Part shown: positions 23,084 to 33,965 of the stretch, one piece after another
Layout of the letters: every line of letters begins with the position of its first letter
How positions within the stretch are numbered: the stretch's first letter is position 1
Assembly: GCF_047948215.1 (NCBI RefSeq)
Contig: NC_134455.1
Coordinates: 300,780,147 to 300,844,146 of the forward strand
Direction of reading: 5' to 3'
DNA: 64,000 nucleotides
Source of the DNA: Lycorma delicatula
Taxonomy: Eukaryota > Arthropoda > Insecta > Hemiptera > Fulgoridae
The notes under the pieces: generated by a model
The model's input: only the letters and a program-made list of their open reading frames with translations
Database searches by the model: none
Told to the model about the DNA's origin: nothing
Program-made: the position numbers and the translations under genes

Positions 23084-23400
23084 TGCTATTTGAAAATGCA
23101 GAGAGCTACATTTTCTTGGAAAAAAAGCAGCTGTAGTTTTCCATTGCTTTCAGCTGCGCAGTACTCAGAGGACTGAGTGATGTTGATATGGCCGTTTAAG
23201 TCATTCTGACTCACGCCCCTAACAACTACTGAAAGAGCTGCTGCCCTCTTTCAGGAATCATTCCTTAGTCTGGCTCTCAACAGATACCTCTCCGATATGG
23301 TTGCACATTCGGTCCAGCTACTCTGTATCCCTGAGCACTCAAGCCCCCTCACCAACGGCAAGGTGGCATGATTCATAGAGGAGGCTGAATTTATCTTATA
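23084..23400 (-). promoter_or_regulatory. 5' leader of the RTE-type LINE
   Basis: This GC-richer, non-coding segment sits immediately upstream of the endonuclease start at 23083. It contains the phrase CCACCTTGCCGTTGGTG on the minus strand, which can form a short CACC/GGTG stem, and other short palindromic stretches. RTE-type elements in several animals carry a 5' self-cleaving HDV-like ribozyme; whether this leader does is untested. An internal promoter would also be expected here. Confidence 0.45.
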
Positions 23401-25974
23401 CATAAAAATACGCATAAACCATGAAGGAGATAAATAAATGAAATTATCTCCTTCCTCTTCTCATTTTCATTTTATACATGTATGTTATTCAACAGATCGA
23501 TTTTTCAGATTTTTCAATTTTATTGTCTTTTTAAATGTTTGTTTGATCCCATGTTAATGATATTAGAATGCAATGAAACAATGTGTTGGTTTTAGTTTCA
23601 TATTTTTAGGCCGACTCAAATTCTTTTCCTCCGTTACTAACAGCATAAGAAAACAAATAAGGCAGAAAAAATTTGTCTTATCACAGGAAAAATGAAACTT
23701 CATTTTAATTACTATTAGCTATAAATTTAAAATTGTTCTCTCAACAGTTCTTATGTTCCTTATAGAACTTATAATGCAGTTCTACGAGTATATTCTGTAT
23801 ATTTGTAAAAGAACAGATTGATTTGTATGATATTTTGAATTCTTCAGGTATCAGTAAATTAATTTTACTTTTTCAACGTAGTGAATTAAAATTTTTTTGC
23901 AATGCAATTTGTGTTTTAAATCTGTGTCTTCCACTTTTCCTATATTAAGAAACAGGCATTATTTTTTTTTATGAAATAATTGCCTTTGAAGGAAGGGCAG
24001 TTATAGATTTTAAAATTATTTGGTTCATTACGGGACTTGTTCTTCGAAACTCCCAAAGTCTGTTGATGATTTTGTTGATTTTGCTACATCATATTCTCTA
24101 ATTCACCAGTATCTAGTTCATTGTTATTAAAATTAAAAACCAATTTCTTCATTCAATAGTTTTAGTTTAGGAATTATCTAATAGTAAATTTTAAAATATA
24201 CATAATTCTTTATTATTACATCTAATATTAAAGCAAAAGATTATTCCAATTAACAGCCATGAAAAATATTTTAACTTAATTGTAGGTTAAATTTATTTCA
24301 TTACTATAAAACTGATATTTAATAAAGTTACCAAAACCGTAACTTGGAAATTCTAAAACAAAGGTAAAAAACGTTTGTTAGTTTGAAATTGTCTTCAACT
24401 AATTTAGGCAATCAGTTACAGCGAGCAAGAAATGGATTATTATTTGTACATTAAATTTATACTAATTAGAAACTCTAGATTTGTTAAATAACTCGTTTTA
24501 GATAGTCATTATATTTTCAAGAAACCTTATATATATATATATATATTCTTGTTCAATTACAACGATAATTAAAGAAACACCAATCAAACACATGAAAAAC
24601 ATCAACTTGATTAGTTTCACTTTTATCTTGCATAATAAACATCCTTTACAGACGTAATAAACATTATAAGAGATATTCTTAAAGCAACAAATTAATGTAT
24701 GTATACATTTTTGCGGGACAAAACATAAATATACAGTGACTCCAGTCAGAAGGAAAATTGAAACGAAATAAATTCAAGTAGTAATTGATTACTACTCTAC
24801 GCTTTTGAAGATCGCTAACAAAAAGTGCTTGCGGGGTTGCCTTCTCATAGATTGAAGTCAAATAAACACAGTAAAATTTTACTGAAGTTTTCATTAACTG
24901 TAAGCTTTGCTTAAGTTTGTAAATTTGCTCTGCAATGTAACTTTGTGATACATATTTTAAATACAGAGGGTAATTTTTTGTGAGACTAAAATACAGTAAT
25001 TTTAGCTACCGTTACAATCACATAAAACTTCGTCGTTTGAGAACATAACTCTATTTTGCGTAAATATATTTCAATCCGATATATTTTCAAATATATACAT
25101 AGCCTACACACATTATTTTAAATATGTTTGGATAAATAATCTTAACTTATTTATCTTCTGCGAATTATTTTTAAATTGTTTTTTGTGCCCCTACACTTTG
25201 ATCCTACCTAATCGTTTATTTATTTAAGGCATGTACATTAAAATATTTTATGTTTGACTTATTATAATTAAACAGTACCAGAGATTGTACTCATAGATTC
25301 ATAAATATTACAAGTTATCTACTACTAGAATCTTATTAAAAATGTTATACATTTTTAATTGTTTTTTATTTTAAGTTTTAAAATAAATTATCATATTGAT
25401 ATATAAAATTTTAAATGTTAACCACAAAGATTTTTCTTGTTGGATTATTTCTGTTATGAACATAAAGAACATTAGTTTTACCAACTTCAAATAAAGATAG
25501 AATAATATTATTAGGTAAAATGTTTTAATAAAGTGCTAAAAAGTTGTATTTATACAAAAACCCAATTACTAACCACCTGTTCTTCCTGACACTTTTTCTT
25601 TTTATTGTTTCAAAGTCTGTTTACAATAGGTTCCATTTATATTACATTAATCTTGAGTAAATTGGATCAAACTCGCAATCACATGATAAGCAGTTTCTAG
25701 TGAAACTCCTCGAAATCACACTAGTATTGCAAACAACTTATGTGGCAATCAGCGCACACATTAAGTAATTATGAACATAATTAACCTACATAATAGGTTA
25801 ACATAAACAACTTACAGTAGAAGAAGAGAAAGCAAAATAAAAAAGTCATAAATAGCCAGAAAAACGATGAAGCAATGAGAATAAAAAAAAATAAAAGAAT
25901 ATGCAATAAATTTAAAAATTAAAATCGAAGAGATAATGCACAGCATTCACAGCTGAAGATACACTTAAGTTACT
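23401..25974. other. AT-rich desert
   Basis: No gene or transposon motif is recognised. A (TA)n tract lies at 24528-24546. A 71-codon minus-strand frame (24679-24894) in slightly richer sequence has no known motif. Confidence 0.5.
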
Positions 25975-26843
25975 ACAGTAACTAAGGTTCAGAACGTGTA
26001 TTGGTTTTAATCATCTAACGTCATCTCCGTCGTCGAACTGGTTCACGGTTAAGTAATTCACGTGGTTGTTAAGTCGTAGTACGTACTTTGAACTTAAACG
26101 TTGAATTTCTTCCCGGACGTATCGTAAACCTTAACATTAGTGTATTTCACTGTTTTTTGCAACCCAAGTTTCCTTTGTACACCTCACCAGTTTATTTTGA
26201 AACCGCAGTAAGATTTCGACACTGGATTTACTCGCAGCACCCCAATGTTGGATTGACATCCGTAAGTCCAAATCGTTTTTAGAATAGTTGTATATACTAG
26301 CACCTTATTAGATAAAGATAACTGAGTACGTCTGCTCGACAACCAGAACATTTCCTTGAACTTTATCTCAAATTACCTTCTCTTCTCTTTTATATGAACT
26401 TTTCGATGGACGAGGTTTAAACCTAGGTACCTCACACTCACAACTTGCGGAATTACTGTGCCGTCTCCGTGGAACCGTAAGCAGTCATCTCTCCTCATCG
26501 TGAATGTCACATGGTTCGATTTTGTTTAGTTAACGCGTATTCTCCATGTACTTAACTACGTGCAGATTAAATCCAACTCAAATTGTAGGTTATTCAATGC
26601 TTTATTTGGGAAGGCATCAACAGCGAGAATAGCTGTATCATCCATAAAGGAAGCCACAGTAACCTGGTCTGTAGTCGGAAGTCTCCAATAAAGATGGAGT
26701 ATAAAACGGTCCCCAAGACAGAGCCGTGAGGAAACTCCAACTTGATTTCGAAGAACGGGAACAACTCCCTCCTCTTTATATTTCACCCGAGATAAAAGTC
26801 GTTCTAGATTGCCGCGTATAATAAGGTTGAGGACATCTTATCA
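25975..26843 (-). pseudogene. Jockey-clade LINE ORF2 remnant (RT to C-terminus)
   Basis: On the minus strand the sequence starts DVLNLIIRGNLERLL, KYKEE, then a GVPQG-like segment readable only by shifting frame (PHGSVLG), then LPTTDQVTVASFMDDTAILA, where FMDD is the active-site box with Ala changed to Met. NKALNNLQFELDLI follows. After broken thumb sequence come QHWGAASKSSVEILLRFQNK, LRYVREEIQRLSSKY and VLRLNNHVNYLTVNQFDD, the conserved Jockey-type C-terminal region. There are many small indels and stops. The element's endonuclease and first RT motifs are missing. It is a different subfamily from the Jockey piece at 11362-12150, judged by sequence. Confidence 0.85.
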
Positions 26844-27268
26844 TCTATTTTTAAATAAGTCAGGGTGCCTGACAGTTTCAAATTTTATGTGTGTGTGATT
26901 GCATGTATTTTTCACACTCACGTACATTATTAAAAAAGCCTATTAAAAAAAATAACATAGAAAATTAATGGATATAAACTCGTAACACACACTCTTAGAC
27001 ATAAACAGATAAAATTACATAGTAAGAAAATATTCAGAATTAAAATTAATCTATTTAAAACATGTTAATATAGGAAGCAAGATTAAACAGTGGTTAATGA
27101 AAATTTAATTATTTGTGAGTACTGTGGTGTATATATATGTATATTTGTTAAATAGATAAAATTTGTTTAAAATAAGCTAAACAACTTCAAAAAAGCTAAG
27201 ATCGTTTTAATTTCTTTTTAATATATTTTATATAAGAAGTCGAATTTAAAAAAAGATTTTAAGAAAAC
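26844..27268. other. AT-rich spacer
   Basis: Nothing recognised between the Jockey remnant and the next RT tail. Confidence 0.5.
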
Positions 27269-27695
27269 TGTATGGACCAAAATATGGAGATGAAATTTAC
27301 AAAATGAAAAGTGTAAAAGAAATTCACAAACATAATGAAAAAATAGGAGACTTTCCGGAAAAGAAGATTACAGTTTAATGGACATTTATGCAGAATAAAC
27401 GACCAATGATTAACAAAACTAATATTTAATTTCTACAGAAAACAAAGCAGAAATACCAAATTTAAAGCAATGGAAACACATCTAAATAATTAAACATTTC
27501 TCAGATCGGTGTAAAGACAGAGATAAATTTAGAAAAGTGATTTGAGAATCTAAGTTTCCAAATAGAAAGAAACAGAAGCGCCAAAAACCTGAATAGATGA
27601 ACGGAAGAAAGGCGACATGAACAGATCAAAAGAATTAAAACCTTTTGGGAAAATAAAAAGCAATCAAAAGTATATAAACGCGTTTCATATTAGTA
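27269..27695 (+). pseudogene. LINE RT C-terminal tail fragment
   Basis: Plus-strand pieces in shifting frames read LYGPKYGDEIYKMKSVKEIH, then a DRDKFRKVI segment, ESKFPNRKKQ and, one frame over, TEERRHEQIKRIKTFWENK. This succession matches the C-terminal region of a common insect non-LTR RT as I know it. No RT active site lies upstream, so only the far 3' end of the element is present, as expected from 5' truncation. Clade not determined. Confidence 0.55.
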
Positions 27696-28463
27696 GGAAT
27701 GAAAAGAAAAAACAGAAAAGTAGGGGCTAATAATAGAGTATTTTCTTTAGCTTATTAATATGTTTTTATTATTTTATAAAAGTTATTAACATAAAATGTT
27801 TTAGTTTTAGTTTTATTTAGAAAATGTGTCATCTTTAAAAATAAACATTACCTATATAAAAAAATTGTTCCCAATTAACGTGTGGTAAGAAATCTATATC
27901 TAGATAAAAAGAAAAGGAACGGAACATGAAGAAAAAATTTAAAAAAATCCTACTAAGCTGGAAGTAATGCGGAAATAAATATATTTTTCTCTCAATTTTC
28001 AAAACGTGTTTGTTGAAATTTTATTCATGAAAAATTATTTATCAGAATAACATTACTCTAGCAATCCGACGCTAAAAAGTGATTCTGAAGAAAAAGATTC
28101 TGAAGATTCTTAATACACATAATGAAATCTTTGGCCTATTTATATCTTCCGCTTACATGTATTATCTTGAAGATTTTTCCTCAACCACCAGATAGTTCTA
28201 TACAAGAAAAAAATGAAAAACCCTTCAACTGTTATGATTTGTGGTTAGGAAATCTTAAAAATTACACGGGATAGATTAAAAACTTATTCTTTTTTTTAAT
28301 AAAAATGTATAATTTCTATTTGATTTCAAACTTGTATGATAAATGAAAACTCTATGCTAATAACAAAGATTACAGAGTATTTTATTCATGTTCTGTATAA
28401 CCTGAATTTTTTTATACTAAGCGGGAGAATAAGTTTAGCGTTTAATTAGAAAAATGTTTAAAT

Positions 28464-28501
<38 letters not shown>

Positions 28502-31301
28502 AAAATTAGTTATTATTTAAATTAAATAAACATAAAATTATCAGCAGATATTTCCAACAGATTTGTCTTTCAGTAAGTTCGGTTAATTTAAATAAAATTT
28601 CCCTTAACTTTATATTAAAAAAAGTGAAAATATTTCAACATCAAAGTTACTTAAATATTTAACTATAGATATTATTAGTTTAATTTTTCATCAGTGCACG
28701 TTCTTTAGAATGAGGGAATTGTAATATTTAAATTGTAAGTTAAACTAAAGAGAAGTTTTAAAGAAAAATGTTCGCCTCCGGGTTATGAAAATAAATCTCT
28801 TTGAATTATTATTTAAGTTAATTTTTTTCTTATTTTCTATTATGCAATATTTCTAAACGATTCTTCTTTTACATATCTTTCCATGAATTATTGTAATATT
28901 AATTGTACTAAATTTATTTTAAGTTTGTTAACAAAATAATTATATTAAACGTAATTTCACTTTCAGTGTAGTGTACTATTTATTGTTTTATTAAGTAAAA
29001 AATAAATACAAAAGTAATATTAAATTTTTTTTTAATAAAATCAATAATACTTTTGAAATAAATTTTTGAATAAATGTCTTTTTTATTTTATAAAACGATA
29101 TAAAATCTAATAATAATTTTAATAAACATTAATAATCTTATATAACATAACACTCTTAAGCATTAGACGTTCAAAAAAATTAATAATTAATTATTTCGCT
29201 ATAAATTATCATGAGTTGGCCGAACAAAGTTGTCCTAAAATCAAAACAAAACAATATTAAACTTTTCCTGCTCTCTGGATTTTAAAGTATGATTTAAAGT
29301 AGGTTGGAGCATATGATATAATTAGTTAACAAATATAAAATACGTATATACAAAAAATACTTTATGGTTAGTATAACATATACCATGACGATTTACTGCA
29401 ACCAACGTATTAAAAAATGTAATAGGAATAACAAACAAAATAAGTAAGTAAGAATTAACTGTAAATCAATCAGTTTATTCTTACTTACATTTTTGGGTAT
29501 CTGCAATACCTCCCGGCACTTATCTCGTTAATCTTTCACTTACTGTCTCTATAAGAGTAAAAAAATTAAATAGATCTAATTAAAATATCCTAACAATATA
29601 CATAAATAAATTATTCTCCTTTGTATGTCTTCTAGTCTGAATTAGATGTTTATTAACATTTTATTGAAATAAAGTCTACCAAAATAGTTAATCTTAATCG
29701 GTGGTTGAAATTTTGTCAGTTAAAATAATTAATTAATTTCTATAAAAAATTATATTTATTCCATATATTATAAAAAACAGAATGTTTGACAAGTAAAAAG
29801 TCACACATCGTGTCATATTAAATTTTTAAGAGAATAAATTAATTTATTTAAATTTTTATAAACCATACGCGCTACCAGTTTAATTCATTGTTCGTAGTTA
29901 CACATAAATATTACTCGTATTTGTGAACTGAAGCTACCCTAAAGTGGGTAATTTATTATTTCTAATAGATATACCTGAATCTCGAAAGAAAGACAAGGAT
30001 AATCGCGTTATTTAAAAATATTTAATGGTAATAGTGAAGCCAAGGTTTATTTTTTAGATGAGTCACTAGATACTTGTATCACATACAGTTTGTGGCAGAC
30101 CGGCAGGACTCTACTGCCTTTGATTCTGGGTTTTATTAAAATTTTGGAATACCATTTTCTGCAATTAAAATATTCATTTTTCATTACCCCCTCCAATAAC
30201 AGGGTTCATAAACCTATATTAAGCACATCTAAAGAACTTAATTATTAAATATATAACATTATTAATTCTTAAATTAGTACATTAGTTCCAGATGAAAGGA
30301 AAAATTTTCCCTATTACGAGGAAAATGTACGTTTTATTTTAGAATAAGGTAGTTGCTCCCTTGAAAATTACTTTTGCTGAGGACAATGATATTATTAAAA
30401 GCCGTTACGATAAACAAAGTAAAAGTTTTAATATGAAGGACTGTATAGTTGCTGCATTACAACGGGCTTATCATATTAGTACGCAGTAGTATATTCAGCC
30501 ATTGAGCGAACGAGAAATGTTTAGTATCCTGCTCTTTTTTTTTATAATCCTGACAATGAATTCTTGTTATTCTTGGAGATGGGTGTGCCATTTTAAAGAG
30601 AGATTATCATCACAGTCAGGTCATCTGATACTCTTGATTTACAAACACTAGGGTTATGGTAATTATTATATCCCACAATCAACTTCTAATTAACATTTTT
30701 TTTCCTTTATTACAAATATTTGATTTACAAAGAATCTTAGCCTTGTTTCTGTAGCAAAACCTTTTAAATATTTCTGAAATTTACATAAGAAAACTCTAAT
30801 TAATAATTAATGCGTTATTTTTATTTCAGATTAGAAAAAATAATATAACGAATCAAAATATTCCTGTGGTACGTGAAACCACATGTGACTGAGAGAGTAT
30901 TCCTGTACGAATTTCTAATTTATCTCCGTAAGAATTTAGACTGAAACGCTGTATAAGATAACTAGACTATTGGAGACATACTATTATTAAAAAAGCAATA
31001 AAAAATAATAAATGAATAAATAAAATAGCTCATTTGTCTTTTAAATAAAATCATATTTACATAATTAAAATGTTTACTATAAATATTAGATTATTTTAAT
31101 AATACTCAATTTTTATATTTAATTCATAAAAGGGAAATGGTTAATGATAGTTAAGAACATTCCAAATAACTGCTGAATAAAAATATTTTATTAAAAATTG
31201 TTATCTTTATCAAATATTATAAAAGTAAGATGTAATGGTTTTCATTTGCCATCTACTTTAATTTATTTTACAGATAATTCTGCGTCGTCAGAGAATTTAT
31301 T
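27696..31301. other. AT-rich desert
   Basis: No gene recognised. A (TA)n tract lies at 28467-28498. A slightly richer patch at about 30090-30150 has no readable motif. Confidence 0.5.
28467..28498. repeat. (TA)n microsatellite
   Basis: An uninterrupted alternating TA tract. Confidence 0.95.
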
Positions 31302-31740
31302 CTATTTTTAATTTCCCGTATGGCGATACAGCTGTAGCTCTAGAAGGGAAAGTATTTTTGGGAGGTCTAATTTGGGCTTGTGAGGTTTTCATCCGATCTT
31401 GACGGAAATTATCCGGATGATAATGTTCGTACGACGTGCGTGTGTTCGGTGTTGGCTTCTAAATCACCTTATATATTCAGAATTACTGGACCGATTTTTA
31501 TATATATATATATATATATTGGGCAAAATACTTGTACATATGGGTTAGAATCACTGAATTAAATAACCGAAAAAATATTATATTTTAATAAAATTATAAA
31601 TATTTTTAATTAATTATGTGTATATAAGCCGTGCATCAGAAACAAACCCAATTGTTTAACTTTACTGGAATGCGGGTTTAGCCATGTGATGGCTATTTAG
31701 TTGTCACCTTTTTTCGTAAAAATTAGTTAAAATCATATTT
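31302..31740 (+). repeat. dispersed repeat, copy 2
   Basis: This is the second copy of the repeat at 7501-7862, in the same orientation, with shared ordered phrases AGAAGGGAAAGTATT, GAGGTTTTCA, AATGTTCGTACGA, GCGTGTGTTCGGTGT, ACTGGACCGATTTT and GCCGTGCATCAGAAA. It differs by a TA tract (31497-31518) placed right after the GGACCGATTTT phrase. The 60-codon frame at 31380-31562 is a chance frame through the repeat. Confidence 0.75.
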
Positions 31741-32699
31741 TAAAATATTAAAACTATAGATAAATTTTTTTCTCAGTTATTAAAACAAAATTTCTCTGCT
31801 GTTACAATCTATTGATATATAGAGAACTGTTGCTTTTGTATTATATTTAAATATATTTGTAATAAATTAAGTAAATTATTTACTTATTAAAATCATACTG
31901 TTTAAATATTACTTTTTCGTTAATTATAATTTTTTTTTACTTTCTTAGAAATCTCTAACCTTGAAAAATTTTCACTACTTTCAGTAAGTATTTATTTCCC
32001 TTATAGTACAAAAAATATATTTTTGTACTAAAGATTTTGTACTGTATTTTATTTACGTAAAGATTTTATGAAACTTACTTTGCTATTGTAAAATTTTCGT
32101 TTCATCTTACTATGCCAAATATTTTACAATTCTACTGTGAAAATTTCAATTTTTCAACACTTGCTTTTTTATGAATATTATTATTATTTAATGATAATTA
32201 TAAAAGCAATCATAATTATTAAATAATATTTTGCAAAAAATAATATGTTTAAAGTTAGAGTTTCTATTCAGCCCCAAAGGAATAATTCTGCACTAAAAAG
32301 GTCTCTACTTTAAGAAAATAGTAATTACCTCCCTGGTTTTTTATTCAAAAACGGTGCAGATTGATGTAATAGATGGAAGATTTGTCAAACATTTAACAAT
32401 ATAAAATTTCTATTACCTGCAGAAAAATTAGTCGTAATAAGGTCCGTAGTTGAGAAGCTTTTTAATCAAGGATTGATACTTAACCACCATGGTATGATTA
32501 ATTAGCCGAATGTTTTTTATGTTATATTTGTATAAATTTAAGGTAATGCTTGAAACAAAACACCAAAACTAATTTACAAAATACATTAAGATATTTGTGG
32601 GCTTATTTGAATAAATTACAGCACAAAGAGATTAATAGAAGTAAAAATATTAAATTAATTTATAATGGACATGTAGAGAATGACTCCAAATGCACGGAA
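31741..32699. other. AT-rich spacer
   Basis: No gene recognised. An imperfect AT-only foldback lies at about 32178-32230. Confidence 0.5.
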
Positions 32700-33965
32700 A
32701 TCTCTCGGGAGATGATTCATTAGCCAAAAATAGTAAAAAAAGGTTCATATAAACATACATAGGTCAGAAAACGGTCCGTAGCGAGTTTCGGCTCGTGGAA
32801 ATTGTCATCAGTAGGTCCCAGATCTTATTTCTTACTTAGGTTTTAAGATAAACTGTTTAAAACACGATAGGTTTGGAATAAAATAACTTCGTTAATTTAC
32901 CAATAAAAAAATAAAAGTTTCTAGTTAACTTTATAGAATTTGATTCTGAGATGAATGATGTAAATAGCACCTAATAAAAATTAAACACAGATTATATTCC
33001 ACTACCAGAGGGAGTGCAGATGTGGTTTTTCAATGATAGCCCACCTACTCACTACTGACGTGATGCGATAAATCATTTACATAACACATTTAATAAGAAA
33101 TGGATTGGTCGAAACGGACCAGTAAAAGGCCACCTCTATCTCCCAATCTTATGCCAGCGGACTTTTCCCTTTGAGTTGGATGAATTCATTAGTCAATTAC
33201 ACTCATTTCGGCACACAAGTAGGATTAAGACATCCTGTAATAGAAGCTGGAGCTAATATTAGGAATAATATTGATGATATTTGAAGTGCCCAGTTGCATG
33301 AATTCGCCAAACTGATCTACGTTTAACAGAATGTCGGCCACATTGAGCAACTGCTGAAAAAATGTTTAGAAATTTATCAAATAACCATTACGTATTTAAT
33401 AATTTTTAGGAAAAACCAAAAAGTGTGTGATTCCTAATTTTTTTTTTATTCGTGTTTTTCTGATATTGATAAATATTTTTTCTATTCGTGTTAATTTGCG
33501 TTATGTTGTTCAAATGTTTATGAAATTTGTTCAGTTTAGAATCGTATCACTTTTCCGATCCAGTTTGTCTGTTTTGTTTTTTACTAAAGTTGAAATTAGG
33601 AAATTTTTTTAAAATTTTAATAGATTCTATTTTATTCCAAAGTTGTTTTAATCCAAATCTAAAAAAGTTTATTTTCCGACAAAACATTTTTGTGTTTTAC
33701 CCCGTCTTTCTTAAAATCTAAATGCGATAGAGGTCTGGAACTACATTGATCATATTCATAAATCAAAAACCATAAGAAAGCACCAAATTTACCCCTTTAT
33801 TTTTCCACCAAGAATTATAGTACACTTTAATTTCACAGAGGTAGTAGAAAGCAGGTCTAAATGTTTCGCTAGTGAAACATTTCACTAACGAATCGTTTTC
33901 TGACCTATGTTTATATGAACTTTTTTTTATTATTTTTGGCTATAGAATTATCTCCTGAGAGTTGG
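32700..33965 (+). mobile_element. mariner/IS630-type transposon with long TIRs
   Basis: The ends are inverted copies of each other over about 80 bp. The left end (about 32700-32785) carries GGGAGATGATTC, TAGCCAAAAATA, GTTCATATAAACATA and GGTCAGAAAACG. The right end (about 33865-33964), reverse-complemented, carries the same phrases with few changes (AGGAGATAATTC, TAGCCAAAAATA, GTTCATATAAACATA, GGTCAGAAAACG). The left end has an extra CATA. A small hairpin (TTCGCTAGTGAAA with TTTCACTAACGAA) sits just inside the right TIR. Between them is a decayed transposase C-terminal half on the plus strand. About 1.27 kb in all. The N-terminal half is not recognisable, so it is non-autonomous. Exact ends and target duplication are not resolved. 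Confidence 0.85.
32930..33370 (+). pseudogene. mariner-type transposase, C-terminal half
   Basis: The plus strand reads PLPEGVQMWFFNDSPPTHY (second catalytic Asp in FND), HLHNTFNKKWIGRNGPVK, then in a shifted frame NLMPADFSL (third catalytic Asp) and in another frame GANIRNNIDDI and QNVGHIEQLL, the usual C-terminal end. The two Asp codons start at 33035 and 33160, 125 nt apart, which corresponds to a spacing of about 41 residues allowing for an indel. That fits the DD41D group of the superfamily. It encoded the cut-and-paste transposase; the copy is dead by frameshifts and stops. Confidence 0.8.

Larger units (their letters stand above)
20160..23400 (-). mobile_element. RTE-type LINE, nearly full length
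   Basis: This is a minus-strand non-LTR retrotransposon comprising a conserved-looking 5' leader (23084-23400), an apurinic/apyrimidinic-type endonuclease, a reverse transcriptase and an RTE-type C-terminal region ending GRPRLEYVKQIVRDVGCRGY. It is the best preserved element in the window. The only obvious lesions in about 2.9 kb of coding sequence are TGA at 21713-21715, TAG at 21386-21388, one missing base in the T run at 21172-21176, and TAA at 21129-21131. The 3' end is uncertain: the protein diverges from the family after GYTEM at about 20180, so the end may be truncated. The 5' boundary is set where GC-richer sequence stops. Confidence 0.88.

Noticed and set aside
24679..24894. 71-codon minus-strand frame in a slightly GC-richer patch
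   Set aside because: No family recognised; could be an old repeat but there is nothing to support a gene.
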